Position numbers and translations under genes: made by a program. Below are positions 57,976 through 64,000 of a stretch of DNA of 64,000 bases, one piece after another (within the stretch, counting starts at the first letter, position 1; each line of letters starts with the position of its first letter). Under the pieces are notes generated by a model. The model had not been told where the DNA came from. It worked only from the letters and a program-made list of their open reading frames with translations, and ran no database searches. The stretch comes from JAAOZP01 sp038848185 (lineage in GTDB: Archaea; Thermoproteota; EX4484-205; JAAOZP01). The DNA lies in NCBI GenBank assembly GCA_038848185.1, contig JAWCNV010000001.1, positions 1 to 64,000 of the forward strand, read 5' to 3'.

Positions 57976-58184
57976 ACTTTTTTCCGCCACCTCTTAGCCT
58001 TCTTCTCGTTCTCAATAACTATTTTATCCGCAACTATCTTCACTATCAGTCTCCCCTTCCTCTTCAACGGGAATGCGGAGTCGTTAACTATCTTACTCGG
58101 CAGGTATAACATGGTTGCCGAATACATTTTGCCCCCCAGCCTCTTGTTAAGGGTGTAGAGCTTGGTACTCGCTTCTTTAACCAT
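57972..58184 (-). CDS. Small basic protein, possibly archaeal conserved
   Basis: The 70-residue protein is strongly basic and beta-rich: MYSATMLYLPSKIVNDSAFPLKRKGRLIVKIVADKIVIE, ending KKAKRWRKKV. The LPSKIVNDSAFPL-type phrase suggests an AbrB-like beta hairpin, but I cannot confirm it. It could bind nucleic acid. It is divergent from TatD by 75 bases. Confidence 0.5.
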   Translation of the reverse strand: MVKEASTKLYTLNKRLGGKMYSATMLYLPSKIVNDSAFPLKRKGRLIVKIVADKIVIENEKKAKRWRKKV

Positions 58185-58259
58185 TTCTATCTATTGTCAG
58201 GAGGATTTAAGGTAATTAAAGGTTTATCTCAAGCCTTTGACTAAGATGATTCTAAACAT

Positions 58260-59021
58260 TTGAAGCTCATGGATGCACATGCTCATCTGAGCGACAGCTC
58301 GTTTGAAAAAGACCTTGACCAAGTTATTCTTAAAGCTAAGGAAACCGGTTTGGCAGCCATCGTAGACTGCGGCCTAGGCTTAGAAGGCGGCTTAAAATCA
58401 ATAAGTGTTTCGGAGAGGTTCAGAGGCTATGTTTATTCAACCATAGGAATAGACTATGGAGCCCCATTCTCGGAAAACGCTGAGAAAATAGTTCGGTTTA
58501 TACTTGATAACGCTATTAGGATAATCGGGATTGGGGAAGTTGGCTTAGACTACTATATTGTTAAAACACGTGAAGAAAGAGTTAAACTGGCAAGGGTCTT
58601 CGAAAACTTCATAGAGCTTGCTGACCGGCTTAACCTACCGATGATAGTTCACTCTAGGAGCGCTGGCAAAGATGCTATTAGAATACTGATTGAAAAGAAT
58701 GCTAAAAGAGTTCTTATGCATGCTTTCGACGGCAAAGCCTCATACGCCATGAAGGGTGCTGAAGCAGGCTTCTTCTTCAGTATTCCTCCTTCCATAGTGA
58801 GGTCACCGCAGAAGCAGAAGCTTGTCAACAGGCTTCCCATTGAAAACCTTATGCTGGAGTCAGACTCTCCGGTTCTCGGTGTCGATCCTTTAAAGAGAAA
58901 TGAGCCTGCTAACATAGTTTTCAGCCTGAGGGAGATTGCTCGGATAAAGCGGCTTGATCCTGAGCTCGTCGCCGAGGAGACAAGTAGAAACGCGTGCAGA
59001 CTATTCGGGTTGAGTATCTGA
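58260..59021 (+). CDS. tatD: TatD-family metal-dependent DNase
   Basis: The 253-residue amidohydrolase fits TatD: MDAHAHLSDSSF (4-15), IGIGEVGLDYYIVK (about 91-104), PMIVHSRSAGKD (about 126-137), RVLMHAFDGKASYAM (about 148-162) and NLMLESDSPVLGV (about 197-209) provide the metal ligands. Members cleave or trim DNA 3' to 5'. Starts: TTG 58260 or ATG 58269. Its TGA overlaps the ATG of the DUF429 gene at 59021. Confidence 0.9.
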   Translation: MKLMDAHAHLSDSSFEKDLDQVILKAKETGLAAIVDCGLGLEGGLKSISVSERFRGYVYSTIGIDYGAPFSENAEKIVRFILDNAIRIIGIGEVGLDYYIVKTREERVKLARVFENFIELADRLNLPMIVHSRSAGKDAIRILIEKNAKRVLMHAFDGKASYAMKGAEAGFFFSIPPSIVRSPQKQKLVNRLPIENLMLESDSPVLGVDPLKRNEPANIVFSLREIARIKRLDPELVAEETSRNACRLFGLSI

Positions 59022-59611
59022 TGCTCTTCACGGGAATAGACCTTGCTGGAGTTGAAACCCGGCCGAGTGGCTTCGCCGTCTTAAGCAAGTCTCTGGATGC
59101 TAGGGCAATGATCCTTTACAGTGACGCTGATATTTTGAGAAGGGTTTCATGTTTCAAACCTGTTGTGGTCGCAATAGACGCTCCTCTCTCACTGCCCAGA
59201 GGAAGAGTAAGTTTAGATATTAGGAGCAGCATCCACCTGAGGGAGTGTGACAGGGAGCTGCTTAGGCGGGGCATAAGATTCTTCCCGGTAACTCTTGGAC
59301 CGATGAGGTCCCTGACTAAAAGGGGTATTGATCTTAAGAAAAGGCTTGAATCATTAGGGTTTAAGGTTATAGAGGTTTATCCTGGTGGGGCTCAGGATAT
59401 ACTGGGGATACCGCGTAAATCCTTAGGGGTTGAGAGGCTTCGGAAAGGATTAGCTCGCCTTAAAATAAGAGGTTTGAAGGATGTGAAGACGCATCATGAG
59501 CTTGACGCGGTTACCGCAGCGTTGGTAGCGAAGATGTTTCATGACGGCAATTACGAGGCCTATGGGGATCCTGAGGAGGGTTGTATAATAATGCCGAGGA
59601 AGAAAAGTTAG
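59021..59611 (+). CDS. DUF429 family protein, predicted RNase H-fold nuclease
   Basis: The protein begins MLFTGIDLAGVETRPSGFA, with an RNase H-like first strand, and continues with VVAIDAPLSLPRG, RECDRELLRRGIRFFPVTLGPMRSLTKRG, VYPGGAQDILGIPRKS and HHELDAVTAALVA, all standard for DUF429. The family is predicted to be nucleases, but the substrate is unknown. ATG 59021 overlaps the TatD stop (TGATG), giving a tight operon; an upstream in-frame ATG at 58994 lies inside TatD and is less likely. Confidence 0.85.
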   Translation: MLFTGIDLAGVETRPSGFAVLSKSLDARAMILYSDADILRRVSCFKPVVVAIDAPLSLPRGRVSLDIRSSIHLRECDRELLRRGIRFFPVTLGPMRSLTKRGIDLKKRLESLGFKVIEVYPGGAQDILGIPRKSLGVERLRKGLARLKIRGLKDVKTHHELDAVTAALVAKMFHDGNYEAYGDPEEGCIIMPRKKS

Positions 59612-59663
59612 GGGAAGATTTATCAACACTTTATTAAATACGATTCTCGAAGGAACAATACTG

Positions 59664-62309
59664 ATGTCCGGGGGTCCCTACAGGTTCTACACGGTTAAGA
59701 GTTCGCTTGAAGACGTTGTGAAAATACTTCACCCTATAGTTAGCGAATGGTTTAGAACCCAGTTTAAGGGCTTGACTCCTCCTCAAGCCTATGGTATAAT
59801 GCCTATTAGAAGCGGTGAAAACACCCTAATATCGGCTCCAACCGGAAGCGGGAAGACTCTCGCATGCTTTCTAACCATACTGGATGATTTAATAAAAATG
59901 GGCTTTGAAGATAGGCTTGAGGACAGGGTTTACTGCGTCTATGTCTCGCCGCTGAGATCCTTGAACAATGATATAAGGAAGAATCTTTCACAACCCTTGG
60001 ATGAGCTCAGGAAACTTGCTGAGAGCAAGGGGATTCCACTACCGGAGATAAGGATACATGTCAGAACAGGTGACACTAAGACTTCTGAAAAAGGAAGGAT
60101 GCTTAAGAAGCCGCCACACATACTAATAACAACTCCTGAAAGCCTATCCATAATCCTTGTAGCGCCCAAATTCAGATCGTTTCTGAAGGGGGTTAGGTGG
60201 GTTGTGGTGGATGAGATACATGAGCTTTGCAGCTCTAAGAGGGGTGCCCACCTCTCGCTCAGCCTTGAAAGATTAAGAAGCTTCTCCGGCCAGAGTTTCC
60301 AGAGAATAGGCTTATCCGCAACCATTCATCCTCTAGAGAAGGTTGCTGCATATCTTGCCGGATACGAAGACTCGTCCCCGAGGCCATGCACCATAGTGGA
60401 TGTGCATGCTTCAAAGAAGTTTGATCTTAAGGTTGTCTCGCCACATCAAGATCTTGTTCACACATCTGCTGAAGAGCTTAGCAGGAGGATGTACAGGCTT
60501 ATTAACAGCATTATAAGGCGTAACCGCACCACGCTAATATTCACCAATACACGGAGCAGCACGGAGAGAGTTGTCTACCATCTTAAGAAACTTAGGCCAA
60601 AGAGCGTTCTTAGCGAGGATGAGTATGCTGCCCACCACTCTTCTCTTTCACGCGAAGTCAGGCTTGCCGTTGAGGATAGTTTGAAGAACGGGAGGCTTAA
60701 AGCTGTTGTGACAAGCACCTCACTTGAGCTAGGCATAGATATCGGTTTCATAGATTGCGTTGTTCAAATAGGTTCACCGAAGTCTGTTACTAGGGCTATT
60801 CAAAGAGTGGGGCGTTCAGGGCATTCTCTTGAAGCTGCTTCAAAAGGGGTCTTCATACCGATGGAGAGGGATGACCTGCTTGAGGTTCTGGTTATGTCTA
60901 AGGCTGCTGAAACTGGTAGGCTTGACAACGCGTATATTCCTGAGAATCCTCTCGATGTTCTGGCTCAACACATCGTTGGTATGTCGGTAGAAAAAAGGTG
61001 GAGTATAGATGAAGCCTATAGGCTTGTTAAAAACTCATACAACTTTAGAAGCATCGATAGAGAAACCTTCAAGGGTGTTTTAAGGTATTTAAGCGGCTAC
61101 TATAGGCATCTCGAGGGATACAAGGTTTACGGGAAAATCTGGCTCGACGAGGCTGAAGGAGTCTTTGGTAGAAGAGGCAACTTAGCTAGAGTAATCTACA
61201 TGACTAACACTGGAACGATACCTGACATGGCGATGGTTAAGGTCTTTACAAGAGACAACAGGCCGGTTGGAAACATAGAGGAAGAGTTCTTCGAAAGGCT
61301 TTCCCCTGGGGACATCTTTCTCCTAGGGGGCAAGCCCTACAAGTGTGTTAAAAGCCGCCTGATGAAGCTTATTGTAGAGCCTGCTGAAGGCGAGAAACCT
61401 ACTGTACCCCAATGGTTCTCGGAGATGCTTCCCCTCTCATATGACTTGGCTAACATGATAGACGAGTTCAGGGTAAGAGAGCTTCAGAAAATACTTTTCG
61501 ACAGGAAGGATGACAGGGTTAAGCATTACATGGAGTTTTTCAAGATAGACCGGAAGACTGCTGTAGCACTCTACGATTATCTGAGGGTAACTGCCGAATA
61601 CTTCAATAACATAGGAGTCTTACCATATATTAGGAGAGGGACCCTGATAATAGAGAACTACCTGGACGACTCAGGTAGGCAGGTTGTTATATTCCACAGT
61701 CTCGTGGGGAGGAGGGTTAACGATGTTCTCTCAAGAGCATATGCGGTGGCAGCTTCAAACCTGCTTGGCTCCGTTTCAATACAGATATCGGTTAGTGACA
61801 ATGGGTTCCTGCTTATACTTCCACCTAAATACAGGGTTGACCCTGAGAAGGTTATCAAGTCGGTTAATTCTTCAAATCTATATGAGCTTGCCCTCTCCTC
61901 CATAGAGAAAACGGACATGTTAAAACACAGGTTTAGACATGTTGCTGTGAGAAGCTTCATGATCCTTAGAAACTATAAGGGTCACGAGGTGATGATTTCC
62001 AAGCTCCAGTTAAACTCGGAGCATATCCTTAAGGCGATAAAGGATTTGAAGGATTTTCCGGTGATGCGGGAAACATACAGAGAGATTCTTGAGGATGCTA
62101 TGGATGTTAAAAACGCTTTAAGATTCATATCAGAGGTTGAAAATGGCGTAAGGTTTCCGCTTGTCTGCAAGCCTAATAGGGTGGCCTCCCCCATCTCGCA
62201 TTCCCTCCTGGTCTCAAGCTTTACAGACGTGGTTTTAATGGAGGATAAGAGGGCTCTGCTGGAGAGGCTTCACAAGGAGGTTTTGGCAGCCATACATGCA
62301 GTTAACTGA
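59664..62309 (+). CDS. lhr: Lhr-like superfamily II DNA helicase
   Basis: The 881-residue protein is a Lhr/Ski2-like helicase. Q-motif PPQAYGIMPIRSGENTLI precedes Walker A APTGSGKT (58-65), VSPLRSL (94-100), TTPESL (156-161), the DEIH box (183-186), IGLSATIHP, motif V region (VVTSTSLELGIDIG) and the arginine-rich motif VI (AIQRVGRSGHS), followed by the long Lhr C-terminal domain. It unwinds DNA and RNA-DNA hybrids, probably in repair. It overlaps the metallophosphoesterase gene by 14 bases; this helicase-phosphoesterase pairing is common in archaea. Confidence 0.93.
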   Translation: MSGGPYRFYTVKSSLEDVVKILHPIVSEWFRTQFKGLTPPQAYGIMPIRSGENTLISAPTGSGKTLACFLTILDDLIKMGFEDRLEDRVYCVYVSPLRSLNNDIRKNLSQPLDELRKLAESKGIPLPEIRIHVRTGDTKTSEKGRMLKKPPHILITTPESLSIILVAPKFRSFLKGVRWVVVDEIHELCSSKRGAHLSLSLERLRSFSGQSFQRIGLSATIHPLEKVAAYLAGYEDSSPRPCTIVDVHASKKFDLKVVSPHQDLVHTSAEELSRRMYRLINSIIRRNRTTLIFTNTRSSTERVVYHLKKLRPKSVLSEDEYAAHHSSLSREVRLAVEDSLKNGRLKAVVTSTSLELGIDIGFIDCVVQIGSPKSVTRAIQRVGRSGHSLEAASKGVFIPMERDDLLEVLVMSKAAETGRLDNAYIPENPLDVLAQHIVGMSVEKRWSIDEAYRLVKNSYNFRSIDRETFKGVLRYLSGYYRHLEGYKVYGKIWLDEAEGVFGRRGNLARVIYMTNTGTIPDMAMVKVFTRDNRPVGNIEEEFFERLSPGDIFLLGGKPYKCVKSRLMKLIVEPAEGEKPTVPQWFSEMLPLSYDLANMIDEFRVRELQKILFDRKDDRVKHYMEFFKIDRKTAVALYDYLRVTAEYFNNIGVLPYIRRGTLIIENYLDDSGRQVVIFHSLVGRRVNDVLSRAYAVAASNLLGSVSIQISVSDNGFLLILPPKYRVDPEKVIKSVNSSNLYELALSSIEKTDMLKHRFRHVAVRSFMILRNYKGHEVMISKLQLNSEHILKAIKDLKDFPVMRETYREILEDAMDVKNALRFISEVENGVRFPLVCKPNRVASPISHSLLVSSFTDVVLMEDKRALLERLHKEVLAAIHAVN

Positions 62310-63036
62310 AGATATTGAGATAGTTGAGTTTGAACCTGCTCTCTACGTGAAGCCTTTAGACGCTATAGTTGTTGCAGATATTCATCTTGGTCTTGAATGG
62401 GAGCTTGAGGAGAAAGGTGTACACATACCTTTTCCAACCTACACTCCAATAGTTAAATCCCTAAGGAATATGTTCAACTACAGGTCTGCGAGAAGACTGA
62501 TAATTCTAGGAGATATAAAGAATGAATTTGGAGACATAAATCCTGAGGAGTGGACGCAGGTCCAAGACTTTATTAACGATGTCCGCAACTTCGGAGCTGA
62601 ACCCCTACTAGTAAGAGGTAACCATGATAACTTCGTCAGGGTTGTTCTCAGAAGGCTGAACGTAGAGTTTCAGGATTCCCCGCTGAGGATTGGAAAGTAT
62701 TTTCTTATGCATGGCGATAAAGACCATGATTTACCGGGCAGGGAAAGTGTTGTCCTAATGGGTCATGAGCATCCTGTTATCTCAATAAGGGACTCAATAG
62801 GAGTTAAACATAGGTTCAAAAGCTTTCTTTACGGCGAATACCAAGGTATGAAGATAGTAGTTCTACCTTCCATGAATCCATTGACAATGGGAACCACTGT
62901 AAACGAGATCGATGTTAAGGATCTTCTGTCTCCAATCTTAAGGAGAATCAACGTTTTTTCTTTAACCCCTGTATTGCTGGCTCAAGGCGAAGGATTGAAG
63001 GTTTTTCCGAAGCTCAGCAGTTTAACCATATATTAG
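62296..63036 (+). CDS. Lhr-associated metallophosphoesterase (COG1407-like)
   Basis: The 246-residue protein has the calcineurin-like metal motifs VVADIHLGLEWE (26-37), IILGDIKNEFGD (about 69-80), LVRGNHDNF (about 100-108), MHGDKDHD and VLMGHEHPVI. It overlaps the Lhr helicase start-to-end by 14 bases, matching the widespread archaeal lhr-phosphoesterase pair of unknown joint function in DNA repair. It overlaps the next gene convergently by 15 bases. Confidence 0.88.
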   Translation: MQLTEDIEIVEFEPALYVKPLDAIVVADIHLGLEWELEEKGVHIPFPTYTPIVKSLRNMFNYRSARRLIILGDIKNEFGDINPEEWTQVQDFINDVRNFGAEPLLVRGNHDNFVRVVLRRLNVEFQDSPLRIGKYFLMHGDKDHDLPGRESVVLMGHEHPVISIRDSIGVKHRFKSFLYGEYQGMKIVVLPSMNPLTMGTTVNEIDVKDLLSPILRRINVFSLTPVLLAQGEGLKVFPKLSSLTIY

Positions 63037-63612
63037 TGAGGCTTGTATTCCTAGAACGCTTCCTATAACACCTATCAAGGCTCCTAATACCGTCTGACCG
63101 TAAGTATGTTCTCCAGTATTAACACGGGCCCATGCTAAAACCGCTATGAGAGGTAGGAACAGTAAACCGAAGAAGCCGTATGAATAAAGAATTAGTATAA
63201 TTGTGGATGTTAAGCCGGCTACATGAATACTTACTTTCATCGCGAAAGTCAGCAGTAAGAGGATGAGGGATGTTACTAGGAAGGAAATCGAAGTAACCTT
63301 CATAAGCATCATGCCCCGTGTTTGGAAAATATATGCCGATGCCGCGTAACCTAATAACCCTGGTAGGAAGTGTTTTGGTCTCCTCGCCCTCTCGCTCATA
63401 AACGTGTCGGATCTTCCTCTCAATCTAAGGTAGTAGACAGTCATGAAAGGCATCAGACTGTAGAAGAATAATACTGTAAAGATGTTTAGAACAGGGTTAT
63501 TAGAGAAAGTTTCCTCTCTAAGAATTATCACGAGGCCTCCAAGACCACCCACAACAGGGTTGGATAAGAGGTATGAAAGCACTCTAGCGGTTTTCCGAAC
63601 CATGCTTCTCAA
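63022..63612 (-). CDS. PAP2-like membrane phosphatase
   Basis: The 196-residue membrane protein has about five to six helices. PAP2 phosphatase motifs are visible in weakened form: the RARRPKH stretch (KxxxxxxRP-like), IHVAGLTST for PSGH-like, and WARVNTGEHTYGQTVLGA for the SRxxxxxH motif. It would remove phosphate from lipid or polyprenyl pyrophosphates at the membrane. The motifs are recognised by pattern and one step away from consensus, so function is moderately sure. It is divergent from the YkgJ-like gene. Confidence 0.7.
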   Translation of the reverse strand: MRSMVRKTARVLSYLLSNPVVGGLGGLVIILREETFSNNPVLNIFTVLFFYSLMPFMTVYYLRLRGRSDTFMSERARRPKHFLPGLLGYAASAYIFQTRGMMLMKVTSISFLVTSLILLLLTFAMKVSIHVAGLTSTIILILYSYGFFGLLFLPLIAVLAWARVNTGEHTYGQTVLGALIGVIGSVLGIQASLIYG

Positions 63613-63656
63613 GCAATAGTAAAATGTTAAAAAGATTCATAAGTATGTGCAGCTAG

Positions 63657-64000
63657 ATGACTACGATGCTTTCCATCGCACTTCCGATAGCTAGGAGAAA
63701 CGAGTTGTTCAAATGCAAGCTGTGCGGGTGGAAGTGTTGCAGTCTTCATCCGGAGATCTCTGAAGAAGACTTGGAGAGAATTAGAAGAGTATCTCCTTTT
63801 TTCAAACCGTATCTTTCTCCAGAGGGTAAAATGCTTCTGATGAGTGACAAGGGTTATTGCCCGTTTCTCGAGAAAGGGCGCTGCACGATTCACGAGCATA
63901 AACCCGTGTTGTGCAAGATATACCCGTTCTATCCGGTTAACAGGATGTTTCTCGTTCCCTTTCTGAAGCTTCCGGATGATGTTGAGGTAGTTAAACATGG
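63657..64000 (+). CDS. YkgJ-type cysteine-cluster protein, 3' end beyond the window
   Basis: The frame from ATG 63657 is open to the window end, giving a partial protein of about 114 residues. It shows an N-terminal FKCKLCGWKCCSL cluster, then GYCPFLEKGRCTIHEHKPVLCKIYPFYP. This pattern of CxxC, CC and CPF...CTIH...CKIYP is that of the YkgJ family of putative Fe- or Zn-binding proteins. Function is unknown; an Fe-S cluster is plausible. It starts 44 bases from the divergent PAP2-like gene. Confidence 0.78.
   Translation, partial: MTTMLSIALPIARRNELFKCKLCGWKCCSLHPEISEEDLERIRRVSPFFKPYLSPEGKMLLMSDKGYCPFLEKGRCTIHEHKPVLCKIYPFYPVNRMFLVPFLKLPDDVEVVKH

Noticed and set aside
1..64000. CRISPR arrays, insertion sequences and rRNA genes
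   Set aside because: No regularly spaced direct repeats, transposase motifs or rRNA-like stretches were seen; the 130/144-bp repeats are coding and only two copies.

Overview
The window looks like the chromosome of a thermophilic archaeon of the TACK/Thermoproteota side. Archaeal ribosomal proteins L35Ae and S25e, RNA polymerase subunit K, Alba, a thermosome subunit, archaeal PheS/PheT, Lhr helicase, TrpB2 and an intron-containing tRNA-Cys without encoded CCA all point there. Many genes begin with TTG or GTG and have a TATA-like box about 25-35 bases upstream, as expected for leaderless or short-leader archaeal transcripts. The exact lineage cannot be decided from this sequence. No rRNA, CRISPR array or intact insertion sequence was seen.

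Layout. 1-6.4 kb: tail of an unknown gene, L35Ae, a cysteine synthase-like enzyme, a broken DUF2061 gene, a DUF99 protein, then two tandem paralogs (one with a four-CxxC zinc-ribbon region, one that lacks most of it) that share two perfectly identical DNA blocks, followed by a membrane glycosyltransferase. 6.4-12.5 kb: sugar kinase, adenosine-specific kinase-like protein, DUF763, protein disulfide oxidoreductase, a creatininase-fold protein without its metal ligands, an ACT regulator and TrpB2. 12.6-15 kb: tRNA-Cys, an HTH regulator and three membrane proteins. 15.1-18.9 kb: a double-AAA/Lon protease and a PhoU-type regulator. 19-23.8 kb: an accessory restriction-modification-like island (aberrant helicase, nuclease-methyltransferase fusion, frameshifted nuclease remnant).

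24-35 kb is metabolic: an ECF-type S-component next to a type II pantothenate kinase-like gene and a dUTPase-like gene, then isopropylmalate/homoisocitrate dehydrogenase, LeuD/LeuC-type (probably homoaconitase) and a homocitrate-synthase-like gene with a C-terminal RAM-like domain, which together would perform the opening steps of the aminoadipate route to lysine. A TtuA/TtuB-like tRNA thiolation pair, Sua5 and a MetRS beta-like tRNA-binding protein follow. 35-46 kb: PPP phosphatase, a secreted transglutaminase-like protein, adenine deaminase, PheS-PheT and a second homocitrate/isopropylmalate synthase-family enzyme.

46-64 kb is mainly information processing and cell surface: a CdvA-like coiled-coil protein, a LarA-like protein, N-acetyltransferase, Alba, RpoK, a divergent thermosome subunit lacking a catalytic Asp, S25e, six CBS domains in two adjacent genes followed by a Mut7-C nuclease, a possible small RNA, two secreted or membrane-anchored surface proteins, TatD, DUF429, Lhr with its metallophosphoesterase, a PAP2-like membrane protein and the start of a YkgJ-type cysteine-cluster protein. 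The most unusual items are the tandem paralogs with identical blocks, the AAA-AAA-Lon fusion, the restriction-like island, the metal-less creatininase and the ATPase-defective thermosome.
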